A stretch of 64,000 bases of DNA. Origin: Antedon mediterranea. Lineage: Eukaryota > Echinodermata > Crinoidea > Comatulida > Antedonidae. Under the pieces are notes generated by a model, which saw only the letters and a program-made list of their open reading frames with translations, was not told where the DNA came from and did no database searches. Within the stretch, counting starts at the first letter, position 1; the number at the start of each line of letters is the position of its first letter. The DNA lies in NCBI RefSeq assembly GCF_964355755.1, contig NC_092679.1, positions 4,276,001 through 4,340,000 on the forward strand. Reading direction: 5' to 3'. Made by a program: the position numbers and the translations under genes. This document shows, piece after piece, positions 1-13,200 of this stretch.

Positions 1-546
1 AACAGTGTCCAACATGGCACACAAATAGTAGGTGATACAAGCATGAAAATAGCAATAACAAACTTGGATAATATTTTCGCTAACTTTAAGAACTTCGAAA
101 ATAAATTTTAACAGTATTAAAGGTTCAATAGAAAATAAAAACACAAGGCTATATGGCAGCAAGTTTGCCGTATGTGTGCAGTAAATGGGCATTCACATAA
201 TGCGTGAAGCTCGGTCTGCACTTCTACCATACTGAAACTCTCATGCTCACATAATTTAAGTATGTAGTTCTTTCTTTCTGTTCACCGAAGTTTGATTGAT
301 TTTAAAGGAATTGATTAAATTTAATTCTGCTTTATTCATAATTTCAATCTTGAATACATTTAGTTTTGACAGCTTTTTATTTCGTTACTTTCACTCGTAA
401 ATGAAATCGGTACTTTGAGACATTTAAGTGTAAGAGTTACGATGTGTTTTCGTGATACATTAATCATTTGTAGATTTGATTTGTTAGATAAACCTGACAT
501 GTAATAATTCAGAATGCGTGTAGTGGTAAATTTTATGTTTTCTTAA
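1..546. other. PARP1 intron sequence without recognised features
   Basis: AT-rich sequence upstream of the first visible exon. I see no exon, RNA gene or repeat family in it. Exons for the WGR domain, expected upstream, are not present. Confidence 0.5.
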
Positions 547-1066
547 AGGTATAACAAGTCAAGCCCTGTTAATCCCTATGCTTAAGTCGAGCCCTGTTAA
601 TCCCATGTTTAAGTCGAGCGCTGTTAATCCCCATGTTTATGTCGAGCACTGTTAATCCCCATGTTTAAGTCAAGCCCTGTAAATCCCCATGTTTAAGTCG
701 AGCCCTGTTAATCCCCATGTTTAAGTCGAGCCCTGTTAATCCCTATGTTTAAGTCGAGCCCTGTTAATCCCCATATTTAAGTCGAGCCATGTTAATTCCC
801 ATATTTAGGTTGAGCCCTGTTAATCTTTATATTTAAGTCAAGCCATGTTAATAACCAAATTTAACTCAAGCCATGTTAATCCCAATATTTAAGTCTAGCC
901 TTGTTAATCCCCATATTTAAGTCAAGCCCTGTTAATCCCCATATTTAAGTCAAGCCATGTTAATCCCTATATTTAAATCAAGCCCTGTTAATCCCCATAT
1001 TTAAGTCAAGCCCTGTTGATCTCCATATTTAAGTCAAGCTATGTTAATCCCTACTGTATGTCAAGC
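547..1066. repeat. 28-bp minisatellite in PARP1 intron
   Basis: About 18 imperfect tandem copies of a 28-bp unit containing AAGTCGAGCCCTGTTAATCC. Copies towards the exon are more diverged (AAGTCAAGCC, ATATTT). The array ends about 50 bases before the splice acceptor at 1114. Confidence 0.9.
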
Positions 1067-1115
1067 TCAACCTCCTAATCAATCCTCATTAATCCCCATT
1101 TGTTTTTTTTTTTAG

Positions 1116-1244
1116 GAGGAAAGCAAGATTCGCTCATTGGATTCTCATGGCGATACCAAGTCAACTTTACCAGATGAGGTTCAGAACTTGATCAGGCGCA
1201 TTTTTGATGTTAAACTAATGAAGCAAACACTTCTAGAGTTTGAG
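1116..1244 (+). CDS. PARP1: PARP1 exon a: start of helical regulatory domain
   Basis: The exon follows a T-rich tract ending in AG at 1114-1115 and is phase 0 at both ends (43 codons). It encodes [15 protein letters not shown] and ends in LLEFE. The donor at 1245 is GCAAGA rather than GT. The next exon resumes at [10 protein letters not shown] with no residue missing relative to the family, so the GC donor is needed. Confidence 0.92.
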
Positions 1245-4200
1245 GCAAGACAAATTAACAATTTATTAATTATTATGGAATATTTATATGTTTTTGATAA
1301 ATGTGAAATTGTACCATATAAAAAAAAGAAAACTTGATAATTCTGAGAGATTGTATCATATTATATCCCCACCCCCCACCCCTTCCCTTCCTTCTATATC
1401 CCCCACCCCCTTCCCTTCCTTCTATATCCCCCACCCCCTTCCCTTCCTTCTATATCCCCACCCGCTTCCCCTTTTCTTCCTTCTATCACCCCCCTTCCTC
1501 CTGTAGTGATATCACTGTCAAACTTTGTCAGAAAGTGATACATTAGATGCTTTTTTTGCTAGTTGTAGTCTGTGTTGTAAATTCGTCGTGAGGTGGTTTC
1601 CCGAATGATCGTAAAATCAAAACGGTACTGGGTATGACCAACTGGCGTTCTTGTCACCAACTAGTCATCAATTCATAGAAGTACTGATGTAGTAGCCTAT
1701 CTGTACTGTACGGTGACCATAGAATGTAGCAGTCTGTGTTGTAAATTTAAAACACAAATTCCTACATAAATCAAGATTATTTATATGCAGATTTGAATGT
1801 AATTAGATTGTTTATCTCTCTTGATGAACGCTTTTCAATTTACAATTCCCAGACTATAGCTTTCCATCTGGGAATATCTTGATAATACTTAATTTCTAGA
1901 TATTAAATAAATTTGTTCACACTCATCAAGAATGGAATAGAATTTAGATATGTGTGGGTGCATCCACGTTGAATATGTTATGTTTGTCTGATGATCATTC
2001 ATGTGTTCAGCCTCCAATTGATAAGGTTAATCATCCTACTGTCTGCTAACTTCGTCCAACGTTGTACACCATGTAGAAAAATAGAAATACCTGCTGTCCA
2101 GCCTTAAAAGGCATTTTACAGAGACGAGTGGTACCGGTAATAAAAATATAGAATCTAAGTTATTCCCTATGGCTATTTACACGCAACACTGAGCAGACAG
2201 GTGGCTTCCATTCCACTGAGGATAGATACAGGTTTTATGGTTTGCCGGTTACTGTTACCGCTCGTCTGTGTAAATTGACCTTAACAGCGCTCATTTAAAC
2301 TCAGTGATTTTGATTCATTTTCCCTTTATGCTGAATGACATCTTCAGACTGTACCGGACAATGATAAGCACACCAGGAGATGATGTTTTTTTCCAATTAT
2401 AAGTTCTTTTTTGTCCAAGACAGCTTTGAGCACATGTTCTTTCTGGTGGTTTTCTTTTCTTTGTTTTTTAACCAGTAAAGTTGAATGACATAATTAAGAT
2501 GAGTCGCGTGTTCATTCTGAACGTACGGGAATGAGCTTTTAGGAGCTCATTGTACTAAACCTCAGCATTATGCGGTAGGGTGGCAAGTTCCTTTCCACAC
2601 TGCCTTATAATCCCTAGTATTTTCAACTAGGTACTTATTTACAGTGAGTGGACTGGGTGTTGTTGGGAATTGAACCCGGGTCACTCTGTATGACAGTCAA
2701 GTGTCCTAACCACATCATTGTTTAATTGTAATACATTTTTTTATATACACAACAAGCTTACTTGCCACCACTAATGATGTACAGTTCCATCTAATCCTAA
2801 GTTTTAGCCTTAAACAATAATCAATACTGACGCATCACAGTCATCACACCAACCCATTTTGAATATATATCTTTCATACATAGTATTATTTTCAACGCCG
2901 TATTTCAACTTAAAAAAGTCTACCCTTGGGGATTCGAAACAAATTCTCTCTGAGTACAATTAGTCTAAATTTGATTAATTGTTCCTGATGGTACACCTAA
3001 GAGGAGACTTTAAATTATATATGTAAATGACATTTACATTTGAACATTTTAATTTAAATGGTTTTTTTCTCTCTAGATTGACCTTCAAAAGATGCCCTTG
3101 GGGAAACTTTCAAGAAAGCAAATTGAGAATGCTTATGCTGTTCTTACTGAACTCCAGAAGGTACACAAGAATGTTTAATAAATTTTCAATAAACTTGTGC
3201 AAAACTTTTATGCATGAGCGATTCAACAATGCAAAATATAGGACATTGGGTTATTAAGTTCAGCAAAGCCATAGCCATTTTATTTTACAATTTTTAGGCT
3301 CTCTCAAATTCAAAATCCTGGATCTGATGCTGTTATGATTATACCTTAGTATTTCACTTAAGTCAATATATATTTTTTTTATTTTAGTTAAGGTGTATTG
3401 ACTTATATAGCAGAATGCTATGGAGAATTTCTTCTGTGATATAGCCACAGATATAATGTACACCAGTCAGGCCAAGTTCGGTTAAGGGAAACACCCTTTA
3501 ATTGAAATACTTGTATTGTCATTCAATTAATTCAATGCTTGAATTGTTATTTACTTAAAGACCCCTTCCCTGCAATTTTGAACGTTTTTTGGAAAATAAT
3601 ACATATATATCACTTTAAAAACATTAAACCATGTCATTCCTTGTCTTAAATGTACGTTTTATGGTAAATTATGATAAAAAGTGAGAAACAGTGCACTACC
3701 TAAGTAGCTCGCGGCGATAGACCTCTCGTGGACGGTCTTAGGCTTAGCCTAGCTAGGCTTAGTTTTGTAGGCCTAGCTGGTAAACATCGGTAACGTACAA
3801 ACATCGTACGCTAGCTATATACCTAGCCTGACGTTGTATAGTTGCTGCATTAATTGTCTTTCTATTTTTGCCAGACTCCGTTGATACAAATTGGGGGAAA
3901 ACCGGTATTTTCGCTGAAAAGTTAGGAGTCTTCCATTTGTTTTGGCCTCACGATCGATCGAAAAGTGGGCGAATTACAGGTGAAAAACAAAAATATCAAT
4001 CCGCGCGCAATGCATTTTGGGATTTATAGCGGGCCGTTATAATTATTAGAATCGACTTATTTTTCACATTTTTAACCGTTTAAAGACGAAAAAAGTTATC
4101 GCAATAGGACCATATAGTATTATTTTTACATTAAATATAGTTTGTGATCTTAAATTATATCTAAAAAATGTAGGGAGGGGGGCTTTAAGTATTTAATAGA

Positions 4201-7200
4201 AACAACTCACTTGTGGGATTCGTCAATGCCTGTCCCATAAATACAGTAATAGCGAGTGAGTTACTAAGCGGTTAAGACTGTGGAACCGTAAATTACGTAG
4301 CCATAACATCAGCAAGGGTTCGAGGCTCACTCGCTCCATGGTTCTGGTGGTAGAACAAGTCTTCTCGGATAAGGACCTAAGACGTAGGTCTCGTGTACAC
4401 ATCTAGCTCATGTGCAACCGAGTACATCTTTCGAGACGAGTAAGGGGTTATCCTGGTGTACTAGTACCAAGAATCTCCTGTTCTTCAATTTGCATTCAAA
4501 ACACAGTATCGGAAGTACAGGGTTAAAAGGTCAAACTGGGCGACGCCATTTCACAGCATGGAGCAGCGCCCCCTCCAAACTAGGAAGTCAAAACTATTAA
4601 TTCCCATAGAGGGCTCAGTCAATTACTCTATCCCCCTATAATATTAGCAGATCCCCTCTATGATTTTGACTTTCTAATTTAATGCGGGCGAGCTACTCCA
4701 TGGCTCACAATGGCGCCACCCATTAGCTCTATTCTATCCCACAATGCCTTTAGAAATTGTTACGCGCTTCGGACGAACATGAGATTGTTGTTATAAGTTC
4801 TTTTACTAGTACACACACACACACAGCCACTGATCATAACTGGGCTCTCTGGGAGACAAAACATAATAATATGTTTTTTTTTCCCAGCATGTTGAACAGC
4901 ACGCTACAGCAACGGCCCTTCTGGACGCTTCAAACCGATTCTATACTCTGATTCCACATGACTTTGGCCTTCAAAAGCCACCGATTATCGATAACTTGGA
5001 CGTGATTAAGGTTAGTTGTTTAATCATTGGTTACATGGGTGTGAATTTTTAACCATTTCAGCTGTTTTTAATCAATTTGAATATCTTTCTTAAATCACAC
5101 AAATCAGTTAAGAACATTTTAGTATGACATTATCTCCTAATTATGCCCAGTTTAATATGAAATTGTTTTGATTTGTTTACACCTTTGTGGTTTGATTCCC
5201 TTCAATGAAAGGTGCTTTTTATTAAATTTTAATATTTAAAATTGTTCATAATTTGGATATCTTTCTTAAATTACACAAATCAGTTAAGAACAATTTAATA
5301 TGGTATTATCTCATAATTATTCCCAGTTTCAGCTGAAATTCTTATCATTTTTTCACACCAATGCAGTTTGATTCACACCATAATAGGTGCTTTTTTCAAA
5401 ATTAATACTTAAAATTGTTGCATATTTTTACGATATTTTAGTTAGTGTTGGTTGTTACAAGAATTCTCTATTCCTGATTACTATGCTAACTTTGCAGAAA
5501 AATTACACAATTTAAAAAGTAAAGGGTTATTAAATTTACCTCAATACATCCTTCTTAAACTGCAATTAGACTACCAGTCAACTTTAATGTGAATTAATAG
5601 AGAGGTTTCGCAATCTTACGAATACGATAACGAAAACGGATACGTCACGCACACGTATTTGTTTTCGTAAGCCATAAAAAATCTGTTTCGCATGGCAACG
5701 AAATATTGAGGCACGTCCAAAATATGACTGCGGTAAATTTGAGTGAAGCGCGGGTACGTGTTGCTTGGTGCTTGGCTGCCTAGGCCTAGTGTAACATCAA
5801 AGCGAGTGAGAACTTTAAAAACTGCTATTTATCAAAATTGACCTGGAATTTTAGTAAATTACTTTAGTAAATTACTTTCAATAAATCTATAATTATATTA
5901 TAATCATGAATCATTCCTAATTCAAATGCAAAATGTGCAAAATAGATCAAAAACTATACTCGTTTTGTAGTTACGAATATGACTGGTGATATTCGTCAAC
6001 ACGAATACGCTTTACGAATATGAAATGGGGATCAGCTCAAAAGTTTCACAAATGTGTGACGTATCCGTTTTCGTTATCGTATTCGTAAGGTTGCGAAACC
6101 TCCCTATTATAGATGTTCTTATGTCATTGAACTTGTTTAATTAGAGCCCATTGACTAGCACTTTTATTTTCGAGTGCCCTTTATTTTTACGAAATAATTT
6201 TACGGCAGAGAATCAGACATGTAAGAGTTTACTGGAAGGTCACACGGCAAGCATTTACAAGGTCGTAAAGATAAATGACTTTTTAGAAAAAAGTTTGTCT
6301 CATTTGACCGCATAGTTGTAGTAAATAAAGATGAATTACGTTTGTTGAATTAGCTTTTGAGAATGTATTAACTTTTTTGTACCTGTATATATATATATAT
6401 ATATATATATATTGTAATAACTGTATGAATTTATTTTGTAAACATATTGTATGGGTCGAACCTCTTGTTACGAGAGTGTTCCTCCGTTTTAAAGGAGAGT
6501 AACCAATAAATATTATTATATTATTATTATCAAACTTCATAGAAACTGCTAGATATTTGCAGTTTCTTAAACAACAATTTAATTCAGTAATTCACTCACG
6601 TAGATCTTTATTGTTAAACTGTGTCCCTGTATAATCTCATATATCAGGTTGCCAAAATGGCTTAAAATTAAATTGACATTGAATAAAAAACCAGTGAAAT
6701 AATAGTATCATAGTGTAGTCTAATAGTTTCAAAATGTTGAATCATAAATGTTTTGGAAAAAATATTTCCAAATATGGGGCCTTAAAAAGATATTTTTATT
6801 TTTCCAGAGTAAGAGTGAAATGTTGGCTAACCTTTTGGACATTGAGGTGGCCTACAGCCTACTGAAAGGTGGTAGTGAAGGTGGTGACGAATCCAAGGAC
6901 CCAATTGACATTCATTACAACAGCCTCAAATGCAAAATGGAGGTAAGTCTTATGAGGTTTCTGAAAAATTGGATCCCAAAAAGTTTTATTCAAAATTTCA
7001 TCTTTGGATTGCAAATGTTTAAACTGTTTATGTTACACTAAGAAAGATACTCTCCTCAGGGAAGTTCAAATTAAAAACTCTCTCTTATCATAATATAGAT
7101 AAGTACTACACTAAAGACAAATATCATAATTGGCTAAATAAATTTAAAGATGTATTGTCTCTTGAAACACAAAAAATGGAAAAAAAAATATTCTAAATTT

Positions 7201-10200
7201 AAATTGGCCATATCAAAGAAATATTAAAGTTATTCACTTTAAGTTGAAAATTCGAGCCAAAAACAACAAGTTTACGTAATTAACAACAAGTCTTTAAATC
7301 CATTATTTTGATCTAGCCTTACAACAACCACCCACTCAGTTTACTTAATCTCTGTCTCCACTATCAAATTTGATGTGCCAAAAAATGATGATATAGCACT
7401 ACCATATTTGGGCATATCACTACCATATTTTGGCACATCACACTTTTTGTTTGATAGTGTAGACATAGCTTAAGTTTTTAAATCCAATATTTTGATCTAG
7501 CCTTACAACCCACCCACTCTGTTTGATTTAAATAGGTTTTTTTATATGTTGATTCCATCTTATCTTTTTATAACCAACATCTTAATTACTTTTATCTAGC
7601 AGTGTCCGTCAACAACTTCATACATCAGAGTATACATATTTTTTATTGATTGAAGATTCCAATATCTCAGAGTTTAAAAGTGCATACATCAAAGAAATTG
7701 ACTCTTCCCATTATCTACTAAAGCCACAGAATAAGTAGATTTTTATTTTCATAATAATAAATATATGTATTTTGTTCTTATTAACACTAAATTTACTCAA
7801 GGTCTTAATAGGTGGAATACTAAATAGTTACCTTTTCAATAACATGCTTCAACCCAAAGGCTCATGTAATGTCCTTTGCAGTCCCTATACAGGCACCTGT
7901 TTTTCTATCCATGACATTGGCAGGGACGCGATTTTTTTTTCGTACATAAGTTGGGGACCCCTCATGAAACGTCACAAAAATAAACATGAATAATTCATCA
8001 GTTAAATTTGTTGTTCCGTGTGCACCCAAGCGTATAGCAACAAGAAGTGATTACACAGATGATACGATACTTTTACAGTAGGCCTAGGATTCAATTCACG
8101 TGATTGCCTTCGCGCACTCTTCTTCACACACACAACACTATGCAAAATGTGTTGAGTCGAGGCTAATCGACAGCTAGGCAAGACATTACACTAAGTAGTA
8201 ATTCATTGGACATAGCCCAAAGAAAGCTTAGACCCACAAGAATAAAGAAGGTGTGACTGTATTTTTTTAATTCTGCTATTTTATTATCAAACAATATGCA
8301 TGTAATCAAAGGAACTTTAAAAATGCGCGTATATGAACACATGAGATGGGAAGATTAGACCCACGAGAATAAAAAATGTATTTTTGTGTAATGTTTATTG
8401 TTTAATTTTGCTGACTTATTACTCGGATTGTGTCATACCTAACACACACACGTCACACACACCCACACAGCTACTACTAGAATAGACATGGGTTTAGAGA
8501 CTAATAATTAGGCCTAATATTATTAATAGAAACTATAATTTTAACACGTAATTCTTTAGTAATAAATTATATTAAAAACACCATAAACTAAAGGCTGATT
8601 ATTTCGACAATCCACACAAAACGCAGCTATTCTATTCTATGAAATGGCACGCCGCAACAACAGCAGAGATAGGCCTAGAATCGTACCGCAATACGCTTGG
8701 GTGCAAACGGAACAAGAAAATTTAACTGATGAATTATTCATGTTTATTTTGTGACGTTTCATGAGGGGGTCCCCAACTTATGTACAAAAAAAAAAATCGC
8801 GGCAGGGACAGTGTGAACTATGCTCTTACTCATCTTGATGGGTTTTTTTTTAAGTACCCGAGGGCAATTAATGTAAACCGGGCCTAAAGGTTATAGCAAA
8901 CAAACTTGTTCTGCCACCAGAACCATGGAGAGTGTAGGCCGCGAAAAAGTGCTACTAAAAGCAATGCTTTAACAATCCCTGTCCAGGCCTTGAATTTTTA
9001 CCGCAGCCAGTGCAGTTGGTGCCCCTCTCAATTGTCCTCAATGTCTTTGAAAATGTACAACAACCACGGCCACTACTGGCCGTAGTGCCCTAGAATTTTC
9101 ACCACAATAACCACCGAATTGCGAAAAAATATAAATTTTCAACAATGAATACTAGACTTGGCCTATTTAAAAAAAATAATGGCCTTGGTGCCTTCCAAGT
9201 TGGCCTTGCTACCCCTCAAAAATAGAAAAACCTGAGGCAAACTGGCTGTGCCACTAAAATTCCCAAATTCAAGGCTTTCCTGTCCCTGCCTAAACCACTC
9301 AGCTATTGACTTATTTATTTCATATAACTTATTTAGGTATTATAATTGCTGTGGATTGCTAAAAGTGAACTTGATTGGACAGTAGTAATCCGTTCACACA
9401 ATGATTTTGTTGGATACTTTCAACTCCGATCAGAAAGCTTTTTAAATGTAGATTGATCCATTATGATTGATCTACTTAATTTGTTTGAAATGCAAGGGAG
9501 TTGGTAATGAACTTTGAAAATGTCAATAAACTCTAAAGTTCATATAGGTTTCAAAGGAAACATTGAATTTGAATTTAAAGATGGAGTTTTGTCATCCAAA
9601 CCCAAAAATGTTGACTATCATGTGTAATGTTTATCAGTTTCATCCGTTTTAGCTGTTTCTGGGCTGTTTTTAAATTTAAATTTTGATAGCTGTCATAAAT
9701 CAAGCAAATCAAAACATTTTATAGGGGGTTCACCCCCTAATTATGTCCAGTTTTAGTTGAAATAGTTCACACTGCTGGACTGTAGTAATCAGTCAGTCAA
9801 GATGTGATTACTGTATCTGAATCTGTAAGAATGTCATTTTTATTCATTTTCCAGTTTTAAAACTTTTGCATGTCTTCAGTGAAGTAATAATAGTATAACA
9901 CTATATAAGTTTAGATTGTAGAATATTGAAAGTTGATCATGGTCAACTCTCTGATTGTGAACATAACTAATGCTTCATCATGATTAACTTGGTACAAGAA
10001 TAACATGTTTTGCTGCATAATTTATCATATCAACTCTTTAGTATGCACATCACCCACATTATTATTAGAATACTTAGAATAAGCCTCAAGAGGAAATGTT
10101 GATGTTTATAAGAATATAGGATAGGCCTACATTTAAGTCGAAAACAACATATCAAATTACAAAATTTAATTTGTCTTTAGTAATAACATCTCTTTATAGC

Positions 10201-13200
10201 AGTAGCCAATAAGATCTTGTTACAAACTAAAATTAGGGTGTTGTTTTTTTTAAATATTTTTTTAAGTTGAAGATTTCAAAGAAAGATAATTCTGCATTTC
10301 CATATATCACACTGTGACAGACAATTTTACTTTGGTATCAGCCAACCCCGGGTATAAGCCCAAGCTGTGATATAAGCCCTCCCTGGGATAAAATTCTTCC
10401 ACCCTGGTGTATAAGTCTTCCACCCTGGGGTATAATTTTTCCACCCAGGGGTATTAGTCCACTCTGTTGTATAAATCCTCTCTCCTTGTGGTACAAAATC
10501 CTTTCTGCGATATCAATCATCCACCCTGTGGTATTGTATAAGCCCACCTGGGGGTATTTATAAGTCCTCCATCCTGGGATATAAACAATTTTCTTTATGT
10601 TTCTGATTTTATTAGTTTTCTGTAAGATTGCTGACCATGATTTAAAATGATTAATGACACATTAATTTAAAAAAATATTTCAGAAACAGCGATGTTAATG
10701 TTTGATATTGCTATAGTAGTAGCCAAGAGAGTTAAAGTCCAGACTTATCCATCTCTGCCAAGCTACCTACTAAAACGTAATGTGTGTTTGCTCATTAGCA
10801 CATAATAGATATGTTTTGCCAATATCATGTTGTTACCAAGGTAATTAAGTTTTCTTTGGGTCATATCGGATATCCTAGGTTGAACGTAGGTCATGTGAAA
10901 TGGAAGGTGTTTTTTTTAGTAGTTAACTAGCGTACGAATATTGATATTAAAATCAGTTTTGAAATATGATGGGAAAAACAATTACATTCATTGTGTAAGC
11001 TGTATACCTCGGCCATTTAAAAAAACTGAATCTATACTGAGATTGATATGACAAAATGATCATTACCTTTCTTGCACATGGGACAAGCCGTTGTATGTAC
11101 GTAAACATATGTAAATTTGTCACTATCATCTTCTAAACCGTACAACCAAAACTTGCACCAATCAAACTGGGCTAACTTTTATTTCCTCTTTTAGTCATTA
11201 GGCTGTTAAAATAGATTTTTCTTGCGAAAAAAATATGTTGTGTACTTTTTTTTGCGACAGTCAAATGCTGCATTTGGTCATAGAGAGGTCGTCGCAAATT
11301 CACAAACTATGTGCACGGGTTAACATTAGTATACATTACAATTGTTTAGTACAGTGTTAAATCAAACAATTTTTATTTCACAATACAAAAAGCTGAGTAT
11401 ATAAATAAAGCAAAACAAAAACACTTTATTAAAAATATTATCAAGGAAAGAGTTATAAACTTTCAACAAAAACAAAAACTTTCTTTAATATACATTTTGA
11501 TATCCAATTTAAAAGGATTTTAAAAAGTAGTTCTTAATTATTTTATATTACAAATTTATAACCAGTACCGTACTGACGTGGGTATAAGCCCATACTCAGG
11601 TATAAGCCCACCCCCGACTTTTGACTAATTTTCATGAAAAATGAGGCACTCGGGTATAAGCCCACCCAATAATTCGAAAATCTACAGTGTGTGTCGTAAT
11701 ACATTATTTTTGTATTTGGCGACGTCCATACACCAAATACACCTACCTTTGATCATAACCAAGCTAGGCTAATATACGCTAGGCCGTATGAGGCCTAGCG
11801 GTCCTGTTTTGTTTACACTCCATCGCGGTCGAAGATCGCTTCACACACGACGCTATAAGTCGCCAAAACGGAAAACCACTATTTGGTATCGGCTGCCATA
11901 AACAAGCTTATTAAATTTCATTGGTACATTTCTATTTAACGAACATTGTATACTTGCTTTTCTGCTTGATAAATTCTTGTTCAATTGATGTTTAAAATAA
12001 GATATTCTACGATAAATTACACGAACTATAAGCTTAATTTTCCGACACTCTACACCTCGTGTATTTAGAGGCAACGTCGTACACGTGAGGGCGCTCGCTC
12101 GCATGGTGGAATACACAGTGTACATGTGCTGATTTTGACGATCTGCATTTTTGGGTCCTCGGGTATAAGCCCACCCCCCAAACTTGACGTGATTTCATGT
12201 TCAAGGGGGGTTGGCCTTATACCCGCGTCAGTACGGTAATATCATTATGATCAGTAAGAGTAAAATACAAGAAATAAATTATGTAAACATTAACATATTT
12301 AATGCTTTGGCATATGTATTTATTTTGTTCTTAATAACTTAACCTATGTCTGACTCTGCTTTAGGCTAGTATCAACAGTAACAATTCATATAAGAACAAT
12401 TTATGAGATTTATACAAATCCTTAAACATGATTTCAGACTGTAAAAACACAAAGGTGGATGTTGAAAACATGTGTCCACACACAATTGCGTTTGAATTCA
12501 GCACATCAAGCCATTTACAAGACAAATTGAAAACGCAAATCCTCAGAATCATCATCCATAAAATAGACACACGAATAACAATAACATGTTTTTATCTGTA
12601 AAACATGTCCAACTCTAGATATATGTACAATCAAACATTTAAGATTTATTTTGTCCGCCAGATAAAATTATTTTTTGTTGAATAGGCAACTTTATTTCCA
12701 CATAATTATTCACTTTGATGGAAAAAAGAGTATATAATATAAATATTATTTATTTATGAAAAAATAAACCGGAAGCACATTGTCTCAAAAACTATGTAAT
12801 ACTGCATACTTGAATAGTTTTACCTTTTATAAGATAAGTCATTCTCCCACACCCCCACCCCCTTTTTTTTTTTTTGTGAAAGTGAATGACTTTATTAAAA
12901 GTACAAATGGCCTATTCAAAGTTTTTTATTTATTTTTTGTGTTTTAGGAACAACAAATCTTTAAGAAAACATATTTCTTTAAGCCAATGAATTTCATGGA
13001 TATGTTTTATATGTTACAAATATTACTATGCATACATTATGTGATTAAAATAATGTTTTTTTGTACATTTTTCTGTCCTCTGTCAACATGATTATACTTT
13101 AAATACAACATTTTATACAAAAGTAATTTATTTGCCATAAGTTTTATATTGAAAATAAAACTCTGTTTTCATTCTTGGTCTTTGTGATGTCTTTTTTAAA

